Origin: CAYJPV01 sp964547975 | GTDB taxonomy: Bacteria; Acidobacteriota; Vicinamibacteria; Vicinamibacterales; JAKQTR01 | NCBI GenBank assembly: GCA_964547975.1 | Contig: CAZJRM010000019.1 | Coordinates: forward strand, 1 to 39,119 | DNA: 39,119 bases | Direction of reading: 5' to 3' | Shown here: in pieces, positions 30,272-37,732 of the stretch | Numbering within the stretch: position 1 is the first letter of the stretch | Layout: the number at the start of each line of letters is the position of its first letter | The notes under the pieces: generated by a model | What the model saw: the letters and a program-made list of their open reading frames with translations, nothing else | Told to the model about the DNA's origin: nothing | The model's database searches: none | Made by a program: the position numbers and the translations under genes

Positions 30272-31717
30272 ATGACGCACGATCCGGCGAGTGTCCCCCA
30301 CCCGACGCCGTCGTCCTATTCGACTCGATTCCGGACGGCGCTGGTCATGACCGGGGCGGGGACGGCCGGCGCCTACCAGGCGGGCGTCCTCAAGGCGCTC
30401 ACCGAAGCCGGCGTCCGGATCGACATCGTCGCCGGTCACGGGATTGGCGTCGTGACCGCCCTGTTCGCGGCCCTCGACGGCGGGGCGAGGCTCTGGGCCG
30501 CCGACGGCGCCTGGCTCAGGAAGCCGGTGCGCCGGTTCTACCGCTGGCGTCCGGCCGTGCGGGCGCTGGCGTGGGCCGTCGCCGCCGCGGTGGGCCTCGT
30601 CGTCGTCCCGATGATCCTCCTGTCGGCCGGCACCTTCGTCTACCTGGTGTCCTTCCTGCTCGGGCTGGTGGGGTTCACGACAGCCGCAGGCGTGGCCGAA
30701 GGGTATACCGCGCTCGTCCGGGATGCCTTCCTGCCGCACCGGCTTCCGACGTGGATTCCGCAACTGGCCCTGGTGCTCCTGGGACTCGTGTTCGTCTTCA
30801 CGCTGGTCGCGTCACGCCGCGCCCGCACCCGGGGCCGTCAACGCGAGAGCGGGCGCTTCTGGTGGCGCGTGCTCGGCGCGCCGCTGTCGGCCCGCGGTGT
30901 GATCGATTTCTGGATCTCCAATCTCTGGCACCTCCTGGTGGGCGGCGCCAAGGTCTCGGAGCCGGACTCGGTCGCGCTGTCGCATCGTTACTCCGAACTG
31001 CTGGCCGAGAACCTGGGGCAGCCCGGCTTCCGCGAAGTCGTGGCGACGGTGCACGACCTCGACAGTCGCCAGGACGTCACGATGGCCGCGCTGGCCGAGC
31101 CCTACCGCAAGCTGTTCTTCTCGCCGAGTGCCGGGGTGGCCGGCGGCCCGGCTCGGGCCGGCGAGACGTTCGACCTGGTCGGAGCGGACCGTGACCACGT
31201 GACCGACGTGCTGGCGGCGGCATTGTGCCTCCCGGTGGCGATGAGTCCCTGGGCGGTCACGCTCGCGCCGGGCGGGTTCTGGCAGGGCGAGACGCACCGG
31301 TACTGCGATCGTCCCGGTGCTCTCGGCCGGCTGCTCGACGACGTCGCGACGGCGGGCGCCGAGCAGGTCATCGTCGTGTCGGCGTCGTCGACGGTGGCGC
31401 GCCCTCATGCGCTGGCGAGCCTGCGCCTCGACGGCTTCGGCAAACTCGGCGAGTGGATGGCCTCCCAGGATGCCGCGGCGACACGCGAGGCTGTCACCGT
31501 GCGCCAGGGCCAGTTCCGCAACCTGCACGTCATCCGGCCCGCGCACAACCCGACGGGGCCCTTCGACTTCGACGGGGCGTACGACGAACGGTCGGACCGG
31601 GTGCAGGGACTGGCCGAAGTGATCGGGCGCGGGTACGACGATGCCTACCACCAGTTCATCGAACCCGTGGTGGGCGGGGCGGACGACGTGATGCCGGCGC
31701 CTACGCCGGGCCGCTAG
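30272..31717 (+). CDS. Patatin-like protein with membrane insertion and no catalytic serine
   Basis: A 481-residue protein with the patatin fold outline. Residues 23-70 align to the patatin start: ALVMTGAGTAGAYQAGVLKAL matches the oxyanion-hole region, and GHGIGV (55-60) matches the nucleophile elbow G-x-S-x-G, but the serine is Gly57. In the second catalytic region (LPVAMSPWAV, GGFWQGE 334-340) the usual DGG/DGA has QGE. Three hydrophobic segments (about 98-117, 120-140, 160-180) are inserted between them. It therefore looks like a membrane-anchored patatin relative that lacks the Ser-Asp dyad. It converges on and overlaps the DHH gene by 17 bases. Confidence 0.8.
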   Translation: MTHDPASVPHPTPSSYSTRFRTALVMTGAGTAGAYQAGVLKALTEAGVRIDIVAGHGIGVVTALFAALDGGARLWAADGAWLRKPVRRFYRWRPAVRALAWAVAAAVGLVVVPMILLSAGTFVYLVSFLLGLVGFTTAAGVAEGYTALVRDAFLPHRLPTWIPQLALVLLGLVFVFTLVASRRARTRGRQRESGRFWWRVLGAPLSARGVIDFWISNLWHLLVGGAKVSEPDSVALSHRYSELLAENLGQPGFREVVATVHDLDSRQDVTMAALAEPYRKLFFSPSAGVAGGPARAGETFDLVGADRDHVTDVLAAALCLPVAMSPWAVTLAPGGFWQGETHRYCDRPGALGRLLDDVATAGAEQVIVVSASSTVARPHALASLRLDGFGKLGEWMASQDAAATREAVTVRQGQFRNLHVIRPAHNPTGPFDFDGAYDERSDRVQGLAEVIGRGYDDAYHQFIEPVVGGADDVMPAPTPGR

Positions 31718-33146
31718 GCTTCTTCCGGGCGTCCACGGGGGTGTCGTGCAGGAACTCCTGCACCAGCGTGCGGATGGCGGGATTGACCTTGTCGTCGGCG
31801 AGCGGACCGTACCGTTTCTGGAAGGCGTCGATGGGGACGACCGCTTTGGCCATGGCGCGATGGCCGCCGGCGCTCCCGATGTCCGCGAACAGCCGGCGCA
31901 CCAGTTCGCCGGCGTTGCGCGAGTAGCCGAGGTTCCGCACCGACACAATCAGGCTGCCGTTCACGTACCCCGAGACCACCGTCCACTTGACGTTCTCGAG
32001 CTGCAGGAAAAAATCCGCCACGTAGGGGATGAAGTCCTCCCGGGGTACCTGGCCGAGAAACGCGTTGAAGACCTGGTCGGCGAACATCCCCGTCTGCTGG
32101 GCCCTGGTGACGTAGGCCAGCCGTTCCATGGTGATTTCCGCGCCTTCCATCTTGCGGATCATCGCGGCGTCCGCCAGGGGGTACAGGAACGAGAAGGCCT
32201 CGAGATCGACGCGGTTGGCCTGGCGGTTGAAGAACAGCGTGTCCGACTTGATGGCATACAACATCGCGGTCGCGGTCCGCTCCGAGATGTTGACGTCCAC
32301 GGCCCGCAGGTGTTCCGTCAGAATCGTGCACGTCGAGCCGTAGTCCTGTCGGATGTCCCGGAAGATCGCGCTGTATCCCGCCTGCTGAGGGTGGTGATCG
32401 ATGACGAGGTCGACGCGGTCGAGCAGCCCCGCGAAGTAGTGGGGCTGCACGTCGACCATGGCGATCCGGTCGAACTCCTTGACCGCCGCCGGCGAGAGCA
32501 CCTCGACGTGAATATCGAGGAGGTTCGCCATCCGCAGGTTCTCCGGGCGCGTGACCCCCTGGAGCGCGCCGAGGATGGCGGTCGCTTTGGTACGGCGCAG
32601 GAGGTTGCGCAACGCCAGTCCCGACGCCATCGCGTCGGGGTCCGGGTCGTTATGCATCAGGATCAGGACGCGATCGGCGTCGTTGAAGTACCGCTGGTAC
32701 TGCTGCACGCGCGCCCGGGTTTGCGCGCGGCTCACCTCGGTGACCAGCGGCGCGCCCATCAGGTCCGCCATCGACAGGAACGAGAGCTCCGGGAACTTCA
32801 CCCGAAGCTGGTCCTGGCGCTTCGTATTGCCGGGATTCGACGCGATCTTCGGCTCGGCGAGCACGTAGACAAGGGTGGCGCCGGCGTCACGGACGGCGTC
32901 GAGCTGGTGGCGCAGGCCCTGACGGCCGTTGTCTTCGATGATGATGGACGTGCTGGGGCCGATGTCGGCCTTCACGTAGGTATCGGCCTTCTGGGTGTCG
33001 CCCACCGTCACGGCCAGTCCGGCATCGTGGAGCCGACGGGCCAGCGGACGACTCTCCACGAGGAAGTCGACGTCGAATCCGGGGGGCAGGACCTGCTGGA
33101 GGAGCCTGACCACCAGTTCAGTGTGACAGACGGCCAGGCATCTCAT
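31701..33146 (-). CDS. DHH/DHHA1 phosphoesterase with N-terminal TrkA-N-like domain
   Basis: A 481-residue protein. Residues 1-135 resemble a Rossmann-type TrkA-N/RCK domain (MRCLAVCHTELVVRLLQ, VTVGDTQKADTYVKADIGPSTSIIIEDN). Residues 155-320 form the DHH metal phosphoesterase: HNDPDPDA (165-172), DVQP (232-235), DHHPQ (250-254), DYGST (268-272), SDT (301-303). The DHHA1 domain ends with GGHRAMA (427-433). Relatives such as NrnA degrade short oligonucleotides or pAp or cyclic dinucleotide products. The start ATG 33146 gives the complete Rossmann strand. A TATAAT element lies upstream on the minus strand (33216-33211). Confidence 0.92.
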   Translation of the reverse strand: MRCLAVCHTELVVRLLQQVLPPGFDVDFLVESRPLARRLHDAGLAVTVGDTQKADTYVKADIGPSTSIIIEDNGRQGLRHQLDAVRDAGATLVYVLAEPKIASNPGNTKRQDQLRVKFPELSFLSMADLMGAPLVTEVSRAQTRARVQQYQRYFNDADRVLILMHNDPDPDAMASGLALRNLLRRTKATAILGALQGVTRPENLRMANLLDIHVEVLSPAAVKEFDRIAMVDVQPHYFAGLLDRVDLVIDHHPQQAGYSAIFRDIRQDYGSTCTILTEHLRAVDVNISERTATAMLYAIKSDTLFFNRQANRVDLEAFSFLYPLADAAMIRKMEGAEITMERLAYVTRAQQTGMFADQVFNAFLGQVPREDFIPYVADFFLQLENVKWTVVSGYVNGSLIVSVRNLGYSRNAGELVRRLFADIGSAGGHRAMAKAVVPIDAFQKRYGPLADDKVNPAIRTLVQEFLHDTPVDARKKPSGPA

Positions 33147-33210
33147 GTGCTGCTCGACACCGGCCGCGCTTGGGGCACTCGCGGAACCATATCACCAGAC
33201 ACAAAGATCG

Positions 33211-33216
33211 ATTATA
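33211..33216 (-). promoter_or_regulatory. Candidate -10 of the DHH phosphoesterase gene
   Basis: On the minus strand 33216-33211 read TATAAT, a perfect consensus -10 hexamer, 64 bases before the ATG at 33146. The 17- or 18-base-distant -35 position has no good match. The local AT richness (ACAAAGATCGATTATA) contrasts with the GC-rich surroundings. Confidence 0.45.
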
Positions 33217-33275
33217 CGCCGAATCCCCGCAGGGGCTGCCAGATGCCAGCCACCGGGAGGAGTGACGCCCGTGGT

Positions 33276-33317
33276 GTCCGGCTTTCCCCGACATGGTTCG
33301 GGGCAGGGCAGCCGGAC
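33276..33317 (+). repeat. Two-tier stem-loop in a divergent intergenic region
   Basis: GTCCGGCT (33276-33283) pairs exactly with AGCCGGAC (33310-33317). Inside it, CCCCGA (33286-33291) pairs exactly with TCGGGG (33298-33303) around a CATGGT loop. Such a nested hairpin is unlikely by chance and ends 15 bases before the GTGTAGAATCGG motif of the VWA gene. It resembles a REP-type or regulatory element. No second copy was found in the window. Confidence 0.5.
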
Positions 33318-33332
33318 GTCTCACCCCTCCGG

Positions 33333-33344
33333 GTGTAGAATCGG
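33333..33344 (+). promoter_or_regulatory. Promoter-like motif GTGTAGAATCGG, copy 2
   Basis: Identical to the motif at 12509-12520 over 12 bases, with a TAGAAT -10-like hexamer (33336-33341), and again exactly 58 bases before the chosen start (GTG 33391). It supports the idea of a shared promoter type. A -35 element is not clear. Confidence 0.4.
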
Positions 33345-33390
33345 CTTTCACGCGCTGCGACAACAGGGCGCCTCGGGGGAGGAGAGTCAC

Positions 33391-34293
33391 GTGGCCGGAC
33401 GCGCCGGGATCGTCGCCGGGATTGTGCTCGTCGCCTGCGGCCTGACCGCCTACGCGCAGGTGTTCCGGAGCACCGTGGACCTCGTGAACCTCGGGGTGAC
33501 CGTGTTCGACCGGCAGGGCCGTTTCGTCACGGACCTGGCGGCCGAGGATTTCGAGATCGTCGAAGACGGCCGGCCGCAGGCGATCACGTACTTCGCCAGG
33601 GGCGACGCCGAGCCGGCGCCCGACCTCCACGTCGGCCTGCTGCTCGATACCAGCGGCAGCATGGAGACCGAAATCGACTTCTCCCGGAGCGCCGCCATCA
33701 AGTTCCTGAACGCCCTGCCTCACGCCGAGGACATCACGCTCGTGGATTTCGATACGGAGGTCCGGGTGGCCCGCTACGGCCCCAATGACTTCCCGCGTCT
33801 CGTGGAACGGATTCGCCGGCGCCGGCCGGACGGCAACACGGCCATGCACGATGCGCTCGGCGTGTATCTCGACGGCGCCGTCGGCCTCGAGGGGCGCAAG
33901 GTCTTCGTGTTGTTCACCGACGGGATGGACACGGGCAGCGCGCTGCGGTACGACGAAGCCCTCGATCTGCTGCGGGCCGCCGACGTCACGATGTACGCCG
34001 TGGGGCTCTTCACGTCTCCGTCGGCGTCGCGGGGCGTCGAACAGCGGCTCCGCCTGCAGCAGATGAGCGAGACGACGGGTGGCCAGGCGTTCTTTCCGTT
34101 GGGCGTCAAGGACCTCGACGCCAGCTACGACAAAGTCGTGGCGGAGATCCGAGCGCAGTACTCGCTCGGATACCTGTCCGCGAACACCGCGACGGATGGA
34201 AGCTGGCGCAAGCTCGACATCAAAGTCAAACGGCCCGGGCTGAAGATCCGGAGCCGCAAGGGCTACTTCGCCCCCTACCGCAAGCGGCCGTAG
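33391..34293 (+). CDS. Secreted VWA domain protein (VWFA-related, acidobacterial type)
   Basis: A 300-residue protein from GTG 33391 with an N-terminal signal sequence (VAGRAGIVAGIVLVACGLTAYA, cleavage after AYA) and ribosome site GGGGAGGAG (33376-33384). After a beta-rich segment (VDLVNLGVTVFDRQGRFV, DFEIVEDGRPQAITYF) the VWA domain carries the MIDAS metal site DTSGS (86-90), a conserved Thr and Asp in NTAMHDAL and a third in LFTDGMDTG. It ends in the C-terminal KIRSRKGYFAPY motif that defines this type. It likely binds protein or metal at the cell surface; the ligand is unknown. Confidence 0.9.
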   Translation: MAGRAGIVAGIVLVACGLTAYAQVFRSTVDLVNLGVTVFDRQGRFVTDLAAEDFEIVEDGRPQAITYFARGDAEPAPDLHVGLLLDTSGSMETEIDFSRSAAIKFLNALPHAEDITLVDFDTEVRVARYGPNDFPRLVERIRRRRPDGNTAMHDALGVYLDGAVGLEGRKVFVLFTDGMDTGSALRYDEALDLLRAADVTMYAVGLFTSPSASRGVEQRLRLQQMSETTGGQAFFPLGVKDLDASYDKVVAEIRAQYSLGYLSANTATDGSWRKLDIKVKRPGLKIRSRKGYFAPYRKRP

Positions 34294-34322
34294 CCCGCGC
34301 GCTCCGGGAGTCAGGACCGCTC

Positions 34323-36326
34323 ATGCCGTCAACGTACGACCGCTTCGATCTCGTGTCGGACTTCGAACTGAAGGGCGACCAGGCCCGCGCCATCGGCGAA
34401 ATCCAGGAGGGGCTGGACCGTGGCGACCCCTGGCAGGTGCTCCTCGGCGTCACGGGGTCCGGCAAGACGTTCACCATGGCCCAGGTGGTGGCGCGGGTGA
34501 ACCGTCCTGCCCTGGTGATGGTGCACAACAAGACCCTGGCCGCCCAGCTCTACCAGGAGTTCCGACGGTTCTTCCCGCACAACGCCGTCGAGTACTTCGT
34601 CAGCTACTACGACTACTACCAGCCGGAAGCCTACGTGCCGGCCACCGACACGTACATCGAGAAGGAAGCGACGACCAACGACGAAATCGACCGCATGCGT
34701 CTGTCGGCCACGCGTTCGCTGCTCGAGCGCCGCGACGTGCTGATCGTGGCCAGCGTGTCGTGCATTTACGGCCTCGGCTCGCCCGAGGCGTACTACGGCA
34801 TGCTCGTCGCCCTCGAACGTGGTCAGCGCATCAGCCGCGATCTCATCCTCCGCAAACTCGTCGAGATCCAGTACGAACGCAACGACATCGAGTTCGGACG
34901 CGGCACCTTCCGCGTTCGCGGCGACATCGTCGAGGTCTATCCCTCGTACGACGAGGCGGCCATCCGCATCGAGATGTTCGGCGATGAGGTCGACGAACTG
35001 GCGGCCGTGGATCCGCTGACCGGCAAGGTGCTGAAACGTTTCGACCGGCTGTCCATCTACCCGAAGACCCACTTCGTGGCGCCTCGGGAACGGACGCAGG
35101 CCGCCGTCGAGACGATCAAGGCCGAGCTGACCGAGCGACTGGCCGCGCTCGAATCGGAAGGCAAGCTGCTGGAGGCCCAGCGCCTTCACCAGCGGACGAT
35201 GTTCGACATCGAGATGATGAAGGAGATCGGGTACTGCCACGGGATCGAGAACTATTCGCGACATCTGACCGGTCGGCAGCCCGGAGAGCCGCCGCCGACG
35301 CTGCTCGACTACCTGCCATCGGACGCCGTGGTGATCGTCGACGAAAGCCACCAGACCGTCCCGCAGATTCGCGGCATGTTCGCGGGCGATCGCGCCCGCA
35401 AGCAGGTGCTGGTCGACTACGGATTCCGCCTGCCATCGGCGCTCGACAACCGCCCGCTGAACTTTGCCGAGTGGGAGGACCGCGTGCGCCAGGTCGTCTT
35501 CGTCTCGGCCACGCCGGGGCCGTTCGAACTGGAGCGGGCGCAGGGGGTGGTGGTCGAACAGATCATCAGGCCCACGGGCCTGCTCGACCCGGTCATCGAC
35601 GTGCGGCCCGTCAAGGGGCAGGTGGACGACCTGCTGGGCGAGATCCGGGGGCGCGTGGCGGCCGGCGAACGGGTGCTGGTGACCACCCTCACCAAGCGGA
35701 TGGCCGAAGACCTGACGCAGTATTACCACGAACTCGGTGTACGAGTCCGCTACCTGCATTCCGACATCGAGACGCTCGAACGCATCGACATCCTGCGCGA
35801 CCTGCGTCGCGGCGCGTTCGACGTGCTGGTCGGCATCAACCTCCTCCGCGAGGGGCTCGACCTGCCCGAAGTGTCGCTCGTGGCCATCCTCGACGCCGAC
35901 AAGGAAGGATTCCTGCGCTCGGGCGGTTCGCTCATCCAGACGTCCGGCCGCGCGGCGCGCAACCTCAACGGCAAGGTCATCATGTACGCCGACCGGGTCA
36001 CCGACAGCATGCGGATGGCGATCGGCGAAACCGAGCGGCGCCGGGCGATCCAGGCCGCGTACAATGCCGAGCACGGCATCACGCCGGCGACGATCGTCAA
36101 GAGCATCGACGACGTGATGGGGAGCGTGTACGAGCGGGACTACGTGACCGTGGACGTGGCCGGGGACGCCGGCGAGGTGTTCCACTCGCAGGCCCAGGTC
36201 GACGCGAGAATCACGCAGCTGAATCAGGACATGCGGGCGGCGGCCGCCAATCTGGAGTTCGAGAAGGCCGCGGCCCTGCGCGACGACATCAGGAAGCTCC
36301 GCGCCAGGGTCATGGGCGTCGGCTAG
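34323..36326 (+). CDS. uvrB: Excinuclease ABC subunit B
   Basis: A 667-residue UvrB, the damage-verifying helicase of nucleotide excision repair, partner of UvrA and UvrC. Walker A GVTGSGKT (42-49), the beta-hairpin region YYDYYQPEAYVP (about 97-108), helicase motifs VIVDESHQTVPQIRGM and LLREGLDLPEVSLVAILDADKEGFLRS, and the C-terminal UVR coiled coil (about 625-660, TQLNQDMRAAAANLEFEKAAALRDDIRKL) are present. Length and order match the family. It starts ATG 34323, giving the common start with FELKGDQARAI. It is 14 bases upstream of the GntP-family gene. No uvrA or uvrC in the window. Confidence 0.97.
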   Translation: MPSTYDRFDLVSDFELKGDQARAIGEIQEGLDRGDPWQVLLGVTGSGKTFTMAQVVARVNRPALVMVHNKTLAAQLYQEFRRFFPHNAVEYFVSYYDYYQPEAYVPATDTYIEKEATTNDEIDRMRLSATRSLLERRDVLIVASVSCIYGLGSPEAYYGMLVALERGQRISRDLILRKLVEIQYERNDIEFGRGTFRVRGDIVEVYPSYDEAAIRIEMFGDEVDELAAVDPLTGKVLKRFDRLSIYPKTHFVAPRERTQAAVETIKAELTERLAALESEGKLLEAQRLHQRTMFDIEMMKEIGYCHGIENYSRHLTGRQPGEPPPTLLDYLPSDAVVIVDESHQTVPQIRGMFAGDRARKQVLVDYGFRLPSALDNRPLNFAEWEDRVRQVVFVSATPGPFELERAQGVVVEQIIRPTGLLDPVIDVRPVKGQVDDLLGEIRGRVAAGERVLVTTLTKRMAEDLTQYYHELGVRVRYLHSDIETLERIDILRDLRRGAFDVLVGINLLREGLDLPEVSLVAILDADKEGFLRSGGSLIQTSGRAARNLNGKVIMYADRVTDSMRMAIGETERRRAIQAAYNAEHGITPATIVKSIDDVMGSVYERDYVTVDVAGDAGEVFHSQAQVDARITQLNQDMRAAAANLEFEKAAALRDDIRKLRARVMGVG

Positions 36327-36340
36327 AAAGGGCCGGACGT

Positions 36341-37657
36341 ATGCCGCTCGTCATTGTCGTGCTGGGGATCGTGCTGCTGCTGGTGCTGATCCTCGGCTTC
36401 AAGCTCAACTCGTTCCTCGCGTTCGTCATCGTCTCGCTGAGCGTGGCGCTCGCCGAAGGCATGTCGCTCGACGCGGCCATCAAGTCGCTCGAGGCGGGCA
36501 TCGGGAACACGCTGGGCATCCTGGTGATGATCCTCGGGCTGGGTGCCATGCTCGGCAAACTCGTGGCCGACAGCGGCGCCGCGCTCCGGATCACCTCGCG
36601 GCTCATCGGCCTGTTCGGCCTCGGCCGCGTGCAGTGGGCGCTCATGCTCACCGCCTTCATCGTCGGCGTACCGCTGTTCTACGACGTGGGGTTCGTGATC
36701 ATGATGCCCATCGTGTTCGCGGTGGTGGCGTCGACGCGCGTGCCCCTGCTGTACGTCGGCCTCCCCACGCTCGCGTCGCTGTCCGTGACCCACGGCTACC
36801 TGCCTCCCCATCCGGCGCCGACCGCCATCGCCACGATGTTCCACGCCGACATCGGCAAGACGCTGATTCTCGGCACCATCATCGCCGTGCCGGCGATCAT
36901 CGTGGCCGGGCCGGTGCTGTCGGCGCGCCTGAAGCGCATCGAGGCCCGACCGCTCGAGGAGTTCACCCGGGCGTCGATGACCGACGACACGAACCTGCCA
37001 GGGTTCTGGACGAGCCTCGTGTCCTCGCTCCTGCCGGTCGCGCTCATCGGGCTCTCGACGGTCGCGAATTACGCGCTGGCCGTCGGGCATCCCGTCCGCA
37101 CCGTGCTGCGGTATGTCGGGGACCCGGTCATGGCGATGCTGCTGTCGCTGCTGCTGGCGATCTATACGCTGGGCATCCGCCGGGGCCGAACGATGACCGA
37201 CATCATGGGATCGCTGACCCATGCCGTCTCCAGCCTGACGATGGTGATGCTGATCATCGCGGGAGCCGGGGCGCTGAAGCAGGTGCTCGTCGACAGCGGT
37301 GTCAGCAAGTACATCGGCGAGGTGCTGAGCGGGTCGAGCCTGTCGCCGTTGTTCCTCGGCTGGCTCATCGCCACCATCCTGCGCGTCTGCGTCGGTTCGG
37401 CCACCGTGGCCGGCATCACCACGGCCGGCATCGTCCTGCCGCTGGCGCAGGGGAGCGGCGTCAGTCCGGAACTGATGGTACTCGCCATCGGGTCGGGGAG
37501 CCTGATGCTGGCGCACGTGAACGACGGCGGTTTCTGGCTGGTGAAGGAGTACTTCAACCTGAGCATTACGGATACGATCAAGACGTGGACCGTGCTGGAG
37601 ACCGCCGTGGGCGTCGTGGGCCTGATCGGCGTGATGCTGCTGAGCTACGTGGTGTAG
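36341..37657 (+). CDS. GntP family permease
   Basis: A 438-residue inner-membrane transporter of the GntP family with about 12 predicted helices. Family features are visible: the N-terminal VLGIVLLLVLILGFKLNSFLAFVIVSLSVAL, GAMLGKLVADSGAALRI, VGVPLFYDVGFVIMMP, SLSVTHGYLPPHPAPTAIA, and the C-terminal GSATVAGITTAGIVLPLA and LAHVNDGGFWLVKEYFNL. Known members move gluconate, other hexonates or D-serine (DsdX) with protons. The next two genes suggest a D-amino acid or its derivative here. The ribosome site is AAAGGG (36327-36332). Its end is separated from the next gene by 75 bases holding a hairpin element. Confidence 0.93.
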   Translation: MPLVIVVLGIVLLLVLILGFKLNSFLAFVIVSLSVALAEGMSLDAAIKSLEAGIGNTLGILVMILGLGAMLGKLVADSGAALRITSRLIGLFGLGRVQWALMLTAFIVGVPLFYDVGFVIMMPIVFAVVASTRVPLLYVGLPTLASLSVTHGYLPPHPAPTAIATMFHADIGKTLILGTIIAVPAIIVAGPVLSARLKRIEARPLEEFTRASMTDDTNLPGFWTSLVSSLLPVALIGLSTVANYALAVGHPVRTVLRYVGDPVMAMLLSLLLAIYTLGIRRGRTMTDIMGSLTHAVSSLTMVMLIIAGAGALKQVLVDSGVSKYIGEVLSGSSLSPLFLGWLIATILRVCVGSATVAGITTAGIVLPLAQGSGVSPELMVLAIGSGSLMLAHVNDGGFWLVKEYFNLSITDTIKTWTVLETAVGVVGLIGVMLLSYVV

Positions 37658-37672
37658 CAGGACAGGTGTGAC

Positions 37673-37714
37673 GCAGGGCTTCCTTCGACGACGCTCAGGA
37701 CAAGTCAGCCCTGC
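37673..37714 (+). repeat. Stem-loop repeat element between gntP-like and aldolase genes
   Basis: GCAGGGCT (37673-37680) pairs exactly with AGCCCTGC (37707-37714). The enclosed part starts TCCTTCGACGACGCTCAGGA (37681-37700), with TCCT/AGGA able to pair. Sequences of the form CCTTCGAC-N3-GCTCAGGAC are known as short dispersed intergenic repeats in many high-GC genomes; only one copy is seen here. It may end the permease transcript or lie between cotranscribed genes, though there is no T run. Confidence 0.55.
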
Positions 37715-37732
37715 CTGGCGTGGAGCACTCTC

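Noticed and set aside
34329..36185. 618-residue open frame opposite uvrB
   Set aside because: Antisense shadow of a clear UvrB gene, with no domain or ribosome site of its own.
35471..36340. 5' extension of the GntP gene into uvrB
   Set aside because: The extension is the +1 or +2 frame of uvrB; the permease begins at ATG 36341 with a typical first helix.
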